Assembly (NCBI GenBank): GCA_009694435.1
Contig: SHUY01000010.1
Location: 1 to 36,922 of the forward strand
DNA from: Acidimicrobiia bacterium
Lineage (GTDB): Bacteria > Actinomycetota > Acidimicrobiia > IMCC26256 > PALSA-555
DNA length: 36,922 nucleotides
Reading direction: 5' to 3'
Of this stretch, positions 9,378 through 17,014 are shown in pieces. Every line of letters starts with the position of its first letter. Positions within the stretch are counted from its first letter, which is position 1. Position numbers and translations under genes: made by a program. The notes beneath the pieces were generated by a model. That model was not told the DNA's origin. It did no database searches and worked only from the letters and a program-made list of their open reading frames with translations.

Positions 9378-9560
9378 ATGGCCACCACGCTCAAAATCAC
9401 TATGCGCCGATCCGCTATTGGTGCTAAGCCTAAGCAGCGAGGCACGCTGCGAGCGCTTGGTCTGCGAAAGATAAATCAGACGGTTGAACACCCTGACCGT
9501 CCCGAGATCCGAGGAATGGTCACGCGGGTGAACCACCTAGTAACGGTAGAAGAGGTATAG
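9378..9560 (+). CDS. rpmD: 50S ribosomal protein L30
   Basis: A 60-residue protein with LKITMRRSAIGAKPKQRGTL, RALGLRKINQTVEHPDRPE and IRGMVTRVNHLVTVEE, the standard L30 pattern. It is adjacent to rpsE without any gap and 3 bases before rplO, which fits its usual place. Confidence 0.95.
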   Translation: MATTLKITMRRSAIGAKPKQRGTLRALGLRKINQTVEHPDRPEIRGMVTRVNHLVTVEEV

Positions 9561-9563
9561 GAA

Positions 9564-10064
9564 ATGGGATTAAAAATTCACGATTTAAAACCTGATGCCG
9601 GGGCGCGTAAAGCGCGTCGTCGTGTCGGTCGAGGAATCGGCGGAAAAGGGGGAAAGACTGCTGGCCGTGGGTCTAAAGGTCAGGGTGCGCGCGGATCAAT
9701 TCCGGCTCGCTTTGAAGGTGGTCAGACTCCGATTGCTCGCCGTACTCCTAAAGCCAAGGGTTTCCGTAACCCGTTTCGAGTTGAATACGCGGTAATTAAC
9801 CTCGACACGCTAGAAGAGTTCTCCACCGACAGCACGATTGATCCTGAAGCATTGCGGTCTAAGGGTCTGGTGGCTAAGCGCGGTCTAGTCAAGGTGTTAG
9901 GACGGGGCGAAGTGACTAAAAAATTCGCGGTAAAAGCCCACAGTTTCTCTAAGACGGCGCAAGCGGCTATTGAAGCTGCGGGCGGAAGCGTCGAAATTAT
10001 TCCGTTGCCGTGGGGATCACGCCGACCACCAGCGGGCAGCAACAACGCCCTTACGAACCGGTAA
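9564..10064 (+). CDS. rplO: 50S ribosomal protein L15
   Basis: Late-assembly large-subunit protein. IHDLKPDAGARKARRRVGRG, GKTAGRGSKGQGARG and FEGGQTPIARRTPKAKGF are diagnostic in the glycine/arginine-rich N-terminal extension. VKAHSFSKTAQAAIEAAGG is the C-terminal signature. The last ~20 residues (PLPWGSRRPPAGSNNALTNR) go slightly beyond the family's usual end. Length 166. Confidence 0.96.
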   Translation: MGLKIHDLKPDAGARKARRRVGRGIGGKGGKTAGRGSKGQGARGSIPARFEGGQTPIARRTPKAKGFRNPFRVEYAVINLDTLEEFSTDSTIDPEALRSKGLVAKRGLVKVLGRGEVTKKFAVKAHSFSKTAQAAIEAAGGSVEIIPLPWGSRRPPAGSNNALTNR

Positions 10065-10101
10065 CTAAAGAATTTTTGACTGGTACAAGTAGACGACAAT
10101 C

Positions 10102-11415
10102 ATGCTGACCCGACTGCGCAATATCTTTCGAGTAGCCGACCTACGCAACAAGATTTTGTTCACCTTGATGGTGGTCGGGGTCTACCGTCTAGGCGCACAC
10201 CTTCCGGTTCCTTACGTAGATTTTGGTGCGATTCGAGACCTTCAAGCCAGCGCGAATAACAGCGGCGTGGTTGGGTTCCTTGACCTGTTTTCTGGTGGCG
10301 CGATTACCAATGTGGCCATCTTCTTCTTGGGCATCATGCCTTACATCACCGCTTCAATCATCATGCAACTTCTTGGGGTGGTAATCCCAAAACTTGAGCA
10401 GTGGCAACAAGAAGGTCAAACCGGACAAAAGAAAATTACTCAGTGGACTCGTTATCTGACCGTGGCGTTGGCTTTAGTGCAATCAACTGGATTCGTGTTT
10501 GCTCTTCACCAAGGCTCAGGCGGCTTAATCGGGCTCGGGGCTAATTTACCAGCCGGAATTGACTTTATTCCGGGGTTCAACTTTTGGCGAGCCGGGCTCA
10601 TCGTTTTAGTCTGGACGGCCGGAACCGCATTGGTGATGTGGCTCGCCGAGTTAATCACTCAGCGCGGCATTGGCAACGGGATGTCAATCCTTATTTTTGC
10701 TTCGGTGGTGTCTAGCCTTCCTGGCCAAGGTGGAGCGGTCTGGAGCCAAGGAACAAAGTTCCAGTTTTTTGTCATCATCGGTATTGGTATTGCCATGATC
10801 GTGGGCATTGTTTTTGTCGAATCAGGGCAACGAAGAATCCCGGTCCAGTTTGCCAAGCGGGTAGTGGGGCGAAGAATGTACGGCGGGCAGAGCACCTACA
10901 TACCGCTAAAGGTCAATCAGTCGGGGGTTATTCCGGTTATTTTCGCCAGTTCGATTTTGTCGTTCCCCGCGCTCCTTGCTTCGGCGCTGGGCAGCAACTT
11001 CACTGGTGTCCAAGGCTGGATCAACGACAACCTGGTTAACAATCAAGGCTGGTTCTATATGGGCTTTTACACCCTCTTGATTATTTTCTTCGCCTATTTT
11101 TATACCGCGATTGCGTTTAATCCTCAGCAGCAAGCTGACATTATTCGCAAGCAGGGTGGCTTTATACCCGGCATTCGCCCCGGCCCGCCGACCGAGAAAT
11201 ATCTAGCCAAGGTGCTCAACCGAATCACTTTGCCGGGAGCGTTATTCTTAGCCGTTATTGCGCTAACTCCGTTGTTGGTGTTTGCTTTGTGGGATATAAG
11301 TCAGTTCCCGTTCGGCGGTACCGCACTGCTGATTACGGTAGGAGTTGCCCTAGAGACCATGAAGCAGATAGACAGTCAACTCTTGATGCGCAACTACGAA
11401 GGTTTCCTGTCTTGA
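10102..11415 (+). CDS. secY: Protein translocase channel subunit SecY
   Basis: Core of the SecYEG channel in the cytoplasmic membrane; about ten hydrophobic helices are visible over 437 residues. The N-terminal YRLGAHLPVPYVD, the plug and TM2 region (LDLFSGGAITNVAIFFLGIM, then PYITASIIMQLL), QRGIGNGMSILIFA, and the C-terminal KQGGFIPGIRPGPPT match SecY closely. It follows the ribosomal genes by 37 bases, as in the classical spc operon. It handles export substrates such as Sec-dependent lipoproteins. Confidence 0.98.
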   Translation: MLTRLRNIFRVADLRNKILFTLMVVGVYRLGAHLPVPYVDFGAIRDLQASANNSGVVGFLDLFSGGAITNVAIFFLGIMPYITASIIMQLLGVVIPKLEQWQQEGQTGQKKITQWTRYLTVALALVQSTGFVFALHQGSGGLIGLGANLPAGIDFIPGFNFWRAGLIVLVWTAGTALVMWLAELITQRGIGNGMSILIFASVVSSLPGQGGAVWSQGTKFQFFVIIGIGIAMIVGIVFVESGQRRIPVQFAKRVVGRRMYGGQSTYIPLKVNQSGVIPVIFASSILSFPALLASALGSNFTGVQGWINDNLVNNQGWFYMGFYTLLIIFFAYFYTAIAFNPQQQADIIRKQGGFIPGIRPGPPTEKYLAKVLNRITLPGALFLAVIALTPLLVFALWDISQFPFGGTALLITVGVALETMKQIDSQLLMRNYEGFLS

Positions 11416-11431
11416 TTACTAGGAATCGCTA

Positions 11432-12106
11432 ATGAGCAGTCGGGGTCCTCGATTAGTTTTAATCGGGAAACAAGGCGCCGGTAAAGGAACTCAAGCGGTG
11501 CGGGTGGCCGAATCATTCGGCGTCATGCGGCTAGCGACGGGTGATCTTTTTCGAGCCGCCATAAATGAAGGTACCGAAATTGGCATTGAGGCTGCCGCGT
11601 TCATAAATCGAGGCGAGTTGGTGCCCGATGAGTCAGTAATTGATTTAGTTGAGACCCACCTCGTGCTCGAAGATCGACAAAAGCGGGGTTTCGTTCTTGA
11701 TGGCTTCCCTAGAACTCAAGTGCAAGCGGAAGCTTTGGATAAATTCCTCGGCGATTTTTCTCTCGACGTCGTGGTCGATCTAGATGTTCCCACCGAAATA
11801 GTTCTGCACCGCATTGCTGGTCGGAGAGTTTGTGAAGATTGTGGCGCCAACTTTCATGTGGACAACCCTCCCAAAAAAAACGCATTTTGCGATTTATGTG
11901 GAGGAGAAGTAGTGCAGCGAGCCGACGATACTGAAGATTCGGTGATGCGTCGTCTAGAACTCTATGAAATCGAGACTCTTCCGGTGATTCAGCACTATCG
12001 ACGGTCAGGGGCTTTGGGTCGAGTTGATGGTAGCCAAGAAGCCGATAGAGTATTTTCTGATCTCTTGGATCTCGTCAAGTCTCGTTTTAGCGCTCGTGAT
12101 CACTAG
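11432..12106 (+). CDS. adk: Adenylate kinase, zinc-lid type
   Basis: Catalyses ATP + AMP to 2 ADP. The P-loop GKQGAGKGT is at residues 12-20, with Lys and Gln where many homologues have two Pro. RLATGDLFRAAI is the AMP site and FVLDGFPRT (87-94) the conserved Asp region. The lid domain holds C134-x2-C137 and C153-x2-C156, a structural zinc site found in many Gram-positive enzymes. Length 224. It lies 16 bases after secY and 9 before map, the classical order. Confidence 0.96.
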   Translation: MSSRGPRLVLIGKQGAGKGTQAVRVAESFGVMRLATGDLFRAAINEGTEIGIEAAAFINRGELVPDESVIDLVETHLVLEDRQKRGFVLDGFPRTQVQAEALDKFLGDFSLDVVVDLDVPTEIVLHRIAGRRVCEDCGANFHVDNPPKKNAFCDLCGGEVVQRADDTEDSVMRRLELYEIETLPVIQHYRRSGALGRVDGSQEADRVFSDLLDLVKSRFSARDH

Positions 12107-12115
12107 TCTGAGCAA

Positions 12116-12868
12116 ATGGTTACCATAAAAACTGCTGAACAGATCGCACTGATGCGCCGAGCGGGGCGGGTCGTTGCCGAAATGCACGAATTCTGCATTA
12201 AAGCAGCCAAGCCGGGAGCTACCACCCAAGACGTGGACGCAGTGGCTCGGGAAGTACTTGCCCGTCGTAACGCCACCTCTAACTTTTTGAATTACCACGG
12301 TTTTCCTGCCGTTATCTGCACTTCGCCTAACGATGTGATTGTTCACGGTATTCCTAGTACCACGGTGGTCTTAGAAGAAGGCGACATTCTTTCTATCGAT
12401 TGCGGAGCCATCATCGAAGGATGGCACGGAGACGCGGCGATTACGGTTCCGATCGGCGAAATTGATGAGGAATCGCAGCGGTTGTTGACGGTAACGAAAG
12501 CATGCCTTGATGACGCCATTGCCGAGATTGTGGCCGGAAATTCACTCGGGGATATCGGGCACGCAGTAGAAAGTCGTGCTCTCGCGGCCAATTTTTCGGT
12601 CGTGCGGGAGTACGTCGGCCACGGAATCGGTACCGCGATGCACGAAGAGCCCCAGGTGCCCAATTACGGCGTTCCGGGCAAGGGCATGCGTATCCGACCG
12701 GGCCACGTCTTGGCCATTGAGCCCATGATTAACGCCGGCACCCAAGAGACCCAAGTGCTGAGCGACGGCTGGACGGTAGTGACCCAAGACGGCCAGCGCT
12801 CAGCCCATTTTGAGCACTCCATTGCTTGTACCGAAAATGGCCCTGAGGTTCTAACTCTTCCGGGATAA
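12116..12868 (+). CDS. map: Methionine aminopeptidase, type I
   Basis: Removes the N-terminal Met from nascent proteins. All expected active-site residues are present: H77 (VIVHGIP), metal ligands D95 (SIDCG), D106 (GWHGDAAIT), H169 (YVGHGIG), E202 (AIEPM) and E233 (HFEHS). Length 250, with no N-terminal zinc-finger extension, fits type Ia. It closes the secY-adk-map group. The next gene lies almost 100 bases away behind a probable promoter. Confidence 0.97.
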   Translation: MVTIKTAEQIALMRRAGRVVAEMHEFCIKAAKPGATTQDVDAVAREVLARRNATSNFLNYHGFPAVICTSPNDVIVHGIPSTTVVLEEGDILSIDCGAIIEGWHGDAAITVPIGEIDEESQRLLTVTKACLDDAIAEIVAGNSLGDIGHAVESRALAANFSVVREYVGHGIGTAMHEEPQVPNYGVPGKGMRIRPGHVLAIEPMINAGTQETQVLSDGWTVVTQDGQRSAHFEHSIACTENGPEVLTLPG

Positions 12869-12883
12869 GGCGGGGTTGCCGAC

Positions 12884-12913
12884 TTGGGCTGTCGGGGGTG
12901 TTCCTAGTAAGGT
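12884..12913 (+). promoter_or_regulatory. Probable promoter of the infA operon
   Basis: TTGGGC at 12884-12889 and TAAGGT at 12908-12913, spaced by 18 bases, in the 98-base gap between map and infA. The same layout (TTGnnC, 18 bases, TAAGGT) occurs before rplM. A start near 12920 would give a leader of about 45 bases. The call rests on motif similarity only. Confidence 0.5.
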
Positions 12914-12966
12914 TTGAGGCTCAGTAACGGTTCGCTCCGGCGAGCCCAACCTAGGCGAGGAAAGCT

Positions 12967-13191
12967 CTGACCAAACCCAAAGACGACACGATCCTGGTCG
13001 AGGGAACGGTAGTCGAACCACTACCGAACGCTATGTTCCGAGTTGAACTTGAGAACGGGCACAAAGTGCTCGCTCACATCTCCGGAAAGATGCGGATGCA
13101 CTACATCCGTATCTTGCCCGGCGATCGAGTTCAAGTTGAACTAACCCCTTACGACCTGAGTCGGGGTCGTATCACCTATCGATATAAATAG
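12967..13191 (+). CDS. infA: Translation initiation factor IF-1, apparent CTG start
   Basis: IF-1 binds the 30S A site and strengthens the action of IF-2 and IF-3. The 74-codon frame reads [38 protein letters not shown] and [13 protein letters not shown], an unmistakable IF-1 OB-fold. The frame opens after a stop at 12952-12954 and has no ATG, GTG or TTG before the conserved body. The only start-like codon giving the family length (about 73) is CTG at 12967, 6 bases after a good Shine-Dalgarno GAGG at 12957-12960. A sequencing error in that codon is the main alternative. rpmJ follows after 26 bases. Confidence 0.9.
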   Translation: MTKPKDDTILVEGTVVEPLPNAMFRVELENGHKVLAHISGKMRMHYIRILPGDRVQVELTPYDLSRGRITYRYK

Positions 13192-13217
13192 TTCCGAGAA
13201 GTTCGTGAAAGGTAATT

Positions 13218-13331
13218 GTGAAAGTCCGACCATCGGTGAAAAAAATGTGTGAGAAGTGCAAAGTCGTTCGTCGTCACGGCGCGGTGCGGGTTATCTGTCA
13301 GAACCCTCGCCATAAACAGCGCCAAGGTTAA
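13218..13331 (+). CDS. rpmJ: 50S ribosomal protein L36
   Basis: A 37-residue zinc protein with a GTG start ([20 protein letters not shown]). C11-x2-C14, C27 and H32 are the zinc ligands of the C+ form. Its place between infA and rpsM is canonical in bacteria. Confidence 0.96.
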   Translation: MKVRPSVKKMCEKCKVVRRHGAVRVICQNPRHKQRQG

Positions 13332-13354
13332 GAATTAGGGAGAAGTAGGAATCT

Positions 13355-13732
13355 ATGGCCAGAATTGCCGGAGTCGACATTCCCCGAGAGAAGCGGTTGG
13401 AGATTTCTCTGACTTATATTTTCGGTGTGGGTCGGACTACTGCTCAAAAGATTTGCGGTGATACTGATCTTTCACCCGACACTCGGGTGCGCGATCTCAC
13501 CGATCCAGATGTAACCAAGATTCGCGCGTGGATTGACGCCAATCTCAAAGTTGAAGGTGACTTGCGCCGAGATGTTTCGGCCAATATCAAGCGAAAAGTT
13601 GAAATCGGAAGTTACGCCGGAATTCGCCACCGTCGTGGGCTTCCGGTTCACGGGCAGCGTACGCGCACTAACTCGCGAACCCGTAAAGGACCCAAAAAGA
13701 CCGTTGCGGGCAAGAAAATCGCAGCTAAGTAG
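13355..13732 (+). CDS. rpsM: 30S ribosomal protein S13
   Basis: Head protein that contacts P-site tRNA and L5. [31 protein letters not shown], and the C-terminal [20 protein letters not shown] with ARG/LYS-rich [11 protein letters not shown] are signature segments. Length 125. It lies 17 bases before rpsK. Confidence 0.97.
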   Translation: MARIAGVDIPREKRLEISLTYIFGVGRTTAQKICGDTDLSPDTRVRDLTDPDVTKIRAWIDANLKVEGDLRRDVSANIKRKVEIGSYAGIRHRRGLPVHGQRTRTNSRTRKGPKKTVAGKKIAAK

Positions 13733-13749
13733 AAGAGAGGTAACTAATA

Positions 13750-14193
13750 GTGGCAAAGTCTTCTAGCGCCAAATCGGCAGCTAATAAAGCCGCCGGCACC
13801 AAGCCGGCCTCCGGGGGTCGTCGTACCAAACGACGCGTCCGTAAAAATGTTGCTTATGGCGTAGTCCACATAAAGTCTTCGTTTAACAATACGATCATCA
13901 CCGTCACCGATCAGCAGGGCAATGCCTTGGCTTGGGCCTCTTCGGGCAATGTCGGGTTTAAGGGATCGCGCAAAAGCACTCCGTTCGCTGCGCAATTGGC
14001 CGCCGAAACCGTAGGGCGCCGAGCGATGGAGCACGGCGTGCGTCGAGTCGACGTTTTAGTTAAGGGTCCGGGTTCGGGTCGCGAAACTGCTATCCGCACT
14101 ATTCAAAATATTGGTATTGAAGTAGTCGGAATCCAAGACGTAACTCCAATCCCGCATAATGGTTGCCGGCTCTCGAAGCGGCGGCGGACCTAA
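13750..14193 (+). CDS. rpsK: 30S ribosomal protein S11
   Basis: Platform protein near the E site. [39 protein letters not shown] and the end [17 protein letters not shown] are definitive. It starts with GTG at 13750. It has an N-terminal extension of about 20 residues rich in Ser, Ala and Lys ([18 protein letters not shown]), making 147 residues. rpsD starts 2 bases after the stop. Confidence 0.97.
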   Translation: MAKSSSAKSAANKAAGTKPASGGRRTKRRVRKNVAYGVVHIKSSFNNTIITVTDQQGNALAWASSGNVGFKGSRKSTPFAAQLAAETVGRRAMEHGVRRVDVLVKGPGSGRETAIRTIQNIGIEVVGIQDVTPIPHNGCRLSKRRRT

Positions 14194-14195
14194 CA

Positions 14196-14819
14196 ATGGC
14201 TCGATACGTAGGTCCAGTGTGTCGACTTTGTCGCCGCGAACGAATGAAGTTATTTCTTAAAGGCGCTAAGTGCGAAACGATGAAATGCGCGATTGAGCGT
14301 AAGCCCTATCCTCCGGGCGAGCACGGGCGAGGTCGTATTCGCGAGAGTGAGTATCTCTTGCAGTTGCGGGAGAAACAAAAAGCCCGTCGTATTTATGGTG
14401 TGTTCGAAAAGCAATTCCGCAACATTTACGCCATGGCCTCTCGTCAGCAAGGTATTGCCGGCGAAAACTTGTTGGCCATGCTGGAGTCTCGTCTTGACAA
14501 CGTCGTTTTTCGAGCCAACTTTGCCGCCAGCCGCAGCCAAGGTCGTCAATTCGTACGCCACGGCCATATTTTGGTGAACGGTAAGCGTCTTGATATCCCG
14601 TCTTATCAATGCCGCCCCGGCGATGTAGTCAGCATTGCCGAAAAGTCGAGAGAAAATATTGTGATTCGTCATAACCTCGACACCATCGACCGAGCCATTC
14701 CCGCATGGATGGATGTATCGGCCGTTAATTTTCAAGCGACCGTGCGGGCGTTGCCGATTCGCGAACAGATCGATGTACCAGTCCGTGAGCAGTTGATTGT
14801 GGAGTTGTATTCCAAGTAG
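14196..14819 (+). CDS. rpsD: 30S ribosomal protein S4, zinc-binding form
   Basis: S4 nucleates 30S assembly. The N terminus has C9-x2-C12, C26 and C31, the zinc-binding C+ pattern, followed by KPYPPGEHGRGRIRESEYLL. The S4 RNA-binding domain (LESRLDNVVFRANFAASRSQ, RQFVRHGHILVNGKR) is clear. The ATG at 14196 gives 207 residues; the upstream start at 14163 lies within rpsK and is rejected. In enterobacteria S4 represses the alpha operon. Confidence 0.97.
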   Translation: MARYVGPVCRLCRRERMKLFLKGAKCETMKCAIERKPYPPGEHGRGRIRESEYLLQLREKQKARRIYGVFEKQFRNIYAMASRQQGIAGENLLAMLESRLDNVVFRANFAASRSQGRQFVRHGHILVNGKRLDIPSYQCRPGDVVSIAEKSRENIVIRHNLDTIDRAIPAWMDVSAVNFQATVRALPIREQIDVPVREQLIVELYSK

Positions 14820-14845
14820 TTATTTGTCCCTAGTACCCAGCCCCT

Positions 14846-14868
14846 GGTGTAGGCGTTAAGCCTGCACC
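14846..14868 (+). promoter_or_regulatory. Hairpin in the rpsD-rpoA gap
   Basis: Within the 71-base gap before rpoA, GGTGTAGGC (14846-14854) pairs with GCCTGCACC (14860-14868) around the loop GTTAA, with one G-U pair. No T run follows, so a terminator is unlikely. It could tune rpoA expression or mRNA processing; the function is not shown by the sequence. Confidence 0.35.
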
Positions 14869-14890
14869 TCAGCCGAGAGAGAAAGCCAAA

Positions 14891-15826
14891 ATGCTAATTA
14901 TTCAGCGCCCAGAAGTTGAGTCCGGTGAACTAAGTGGCAACACTCAGTCGTTTACTATTTCCCCGCTAGAGCCGGGGTTTGGTCACACGCTGGGTAATAG
15001 TTTGCGCCGCACATTGCTGTCGTCAATCCCGGGGGCTGCGGTCACCCAGGTGCGCTTTGACGAAGCTCTGCACGAGTTTGGTGTTATCCCGGGTGTGAAA
15101 GAAGACATCACCGACTTAATCCTTAACATCAAGGATCTAGTTCTCACCACCGCCACGGAAGAGGCAGTTACTCTGCGGCTCGACAAAAAAGGTCCTGGTG
15201 ATGTAACCGCAGCAGATATTCACACGACTTCCGATGTGGCGATTCTTAATCCGGAATTGCACATTGCCACCATTAACGCCAAAGGAACTCTAGCCATTGA
15301 CCTCACGGTTGAACCAGGCCGAGGTTATCTTTCGGTTGAACGAGAAAAACATGATTCGACAATCGGCGTAATTCCAGTTGATGCAATTTTCTCTCCGGTA
15401 CGGCGAGTGACATTTTCGGTTGAGTCCGCTCGAGTGGGACAAACCACCAACTACGACAAATTGACTATTGAAGTAGAAACCGATGGATCAATAACCCCTA
15501 GCGACGCGTTGGCGTCGGCGGGCGACACTTTGCGGGGTCTTGTCGCTTTGGTGGCAGAACTTTCTGCTGAGCCGTTGGGGTTGGGTCTTGGCGAGGTTTC
15601 GACTATCTCGTCTTCTTCTCCAGATCTTGATCTTCCGATTGAGGATCTTGAACTCAGTGAGCGGCCTAATAATTGTCTTAAGCGAGCTCGCATCGACACC
15701 ATTGGGCAATTGCTTGAAAAGACTCCCGATGATTTAATGGCGATCACTAACTTCGGCCCGACTTCGTTGGACGAGATAAACGAAAAACTCGACGAACGCG
15801 GTCTGTCGTTACGGGTTCAAGGCTGA
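14891..15826 (+). CDS. rpoA: DNA-directed RNA polymerase subunit alpha
   Basis: Assembly scaffold of RNA polymerase. The N-terminal domain shows PLEPGFGHTLGNSLRRTLLS, GAAVTQVRFDEALHEFGVI, and VEREKHDSTIGVIPVDAIFS further on. The C-terminal domain (about residues 250-311) contains LELSERPNNCLKRARIDTIG, the helix-hairpin-helix region that binds UP elements and activators. Length 311 is standard. It is followed by rplQ after 3 bases. Confidence 0.98.
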   Translation: MLIIQRPEVESGELSGNTQSFTISPLEPGFGHTLGNSLRRTLLSSIPGAAVTQVRFDEALHEFGVIPGVKEDITDLILNIKDLVLTTATEEAVTLRLDKKGPGDVTAADIHTTSDVAILNPELHIATINAKGTLAIDLTVEPGRGYLSVEREKHDSTIGVIPVDAIFSPVRRVTFSVESARVGQTTNYDKLTIEVETDGSITPSDALASAGDTLRGLVALVAELSAEPLGLGLGEVSTISSSSPDLDLPIEDLELSERPNNCLKRARIDTIGQLLEKTPDDLMAITNFGPTSLDEINEKLDERGLSLRVQG

Positions 15827-15829
15827 TCA

Positions 15830-16180
15830 ATGCCTACCCCTCGTAAAGGCGCCCGCCTCGGTAAAGATCCTGCGCATCAGCGTCTCATGCTGGCCAACTT
15901 GGCCGCGAGCCTTTTTGAAGCGGAGCACATTGTCACCACTGTCACTAAGGCCAAGGTGCTGCGGCCTTACGCGGAGCACTTGATAACCAAAGCTAAGCGG
16001 GGGACTATTCACGATCGCCGTCGAGTGATTTCTATCCTTCACGACAAGCAGGCAACTCATAAGTTGTTTTCGGAAATTGGTCCTCGCTATTCCTCGCGGC
16101 CCGGTGGGTACTTGCGAATTTTGAAAATGGGACCTCGCCCGGGCGATCATGCTCCTATGGCGCGCATCGAGCTGGTTTAG
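15830..16180 (+). CDS. rplQ: 50S ribosomal protein L17
   Basis: Tunnel-exit protein. [20 protein letters not shown] and [20 protein letters not shown], then [20 protein letters not shown] near the end, define bacterial L17. Length 116. It is the last ribosomal gene of the alpha operon and is followed by a short hairpin and truA. Confidence 0.97.
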   Translation: MPTPRKGARLGKDPAHQRLMLANLAASLFEAEHIVTTVTKAKVLRPYAEHLITKAKRGTIHDRRRVISILHDKQATHKLFSEIGPRYSSRPGGYLRILKMGPRPGDHAPMARIELV

Positions 16181-16189
16181 CAAAAACGC

Positions 16190-16209
16190 CGAAGCCGTCC
16201 TCGGCTTCG
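16190..16209 (+). terminator. Hairpin between rplQ and truA (weak terminator or attenuator)
   Basis: A perfect 8-bp stem, CGAAGCCG (16190-16197) and CGGCTTCG (16202-16209), with loop TCCT. It is preceded by five A and followed by ATCGG rather than a T run. It could reduce readthrough from the highly expressed ribosomal genes into truA, but intrinsic termination would be weak. Confidence 0.4.
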
Positions 16210-16222
16210 ATCGGAGCCTGCG

Positions 16223-17014
16223 GTGACGCTGTTTGATATCGACTCGCGGCCGAGGGATCCAAGTGTTAGGCGACTTAAATTAGTTATTGCTTACGCCGGC
16301 ACTGATTTTAGAGGCTTTGCGGTCCAACCCGATGTACGCACCGTGCAAGGGGTTTTGTCTGACGCGCTGGCTATGGTTCTCAACGTTTCGGTTGAGGAGC
16401 TGCGGTTTAGTTGTGCGGGGCGTACCGATGCGGGCGTGCACGCCTGGGGGCAAGTAGTGGCGATCGACGCTCCGGCCGATATAGATCTAATTCGGATAGC
16501 GCGATCGGTTAACCGCCTACTGGGGCCAGAGGTGGTGGTTAGGTTTGTCGACGAAGTTGCCCCCGAGTTTGATGCTCGACACAGCGCTCAACGCCGTACT
16601 TATCGCTACACAATCCTTAATCGACCGACCCCCGACCCATTTTTGGCCGCGCACTCTTGGTGGATAGCGGAGCCGCTAAATAAAAATATGCTTTCTTTAG
16701 CTTCCGATCCGTTTGTCGGTGAGCACGATTTTTCGGCTTTTTGCCGTCAAGGGCCCGAAGGATCATCCAATCTGCGCAAAGTTGAAGTGTCGCGTTGGAT
16801 CCCTGACTTCCGAGACGATGTTTTGGTTTATGAAATTCAGGCCAACGCGTTTTGTTGGCAGATGGTGCGCTCACTAGTAGGGACCATTGTGGCCTGTGGC
16901 ACCGGTCGCTTACGGCCTGGTGAGGTTATGGGAATAATGCACTCGAAGTCACGCTTGCGGGCGAATCAGATTGCTCCCCCCGAGGGCCTCTGCTTATGGG
17001 CGGTCGAGTACTAA
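16223..17014 (+). CDS. truA: tRNA pseudouridine(38-40) synthase
   Basis: TruA converts U38-U40 of the tRNA anticodon stem-loop to pseudouridine. The catalytic Asp is D69 in CAGRTDAGVHAWGQV. LVIAYAGTDFRGFAVQPDVR opens the fold and FCWQMVRSLVGTIV is the second conserved block. Length 263 is normal. GTG at 16223 is chosen as start. The gene commonly follows rplQ in actinobacteria. Its stop overlaps, tail to tail, the stop of the minus-strand phosphodiesterase gene. Confidence 0.96.
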   Translation: MTLFDIDSRPRDPSVRRLKLVIAYAGTDFRGFAVQPDVRTVQGVLSDALAMVLNVSVEELRFSCAGRTDAGVHAWGQVVAIDAPADIDLIRIARSVNRLLGPEVVVRFVDEVAPEFDARHSAQRRTYRYTILNRPTPDPFLAAHSWWIAEPLNKNMLSLASDPFVGEHDFSAFCRQGPEGSSNLRKVEVSRWIPDFRDDVLVYEIQANAFCWQMVRSLVGTIVACGTGRLRPGEVMGIMHSKSRLRANQIAPPEGLCLWAVEY

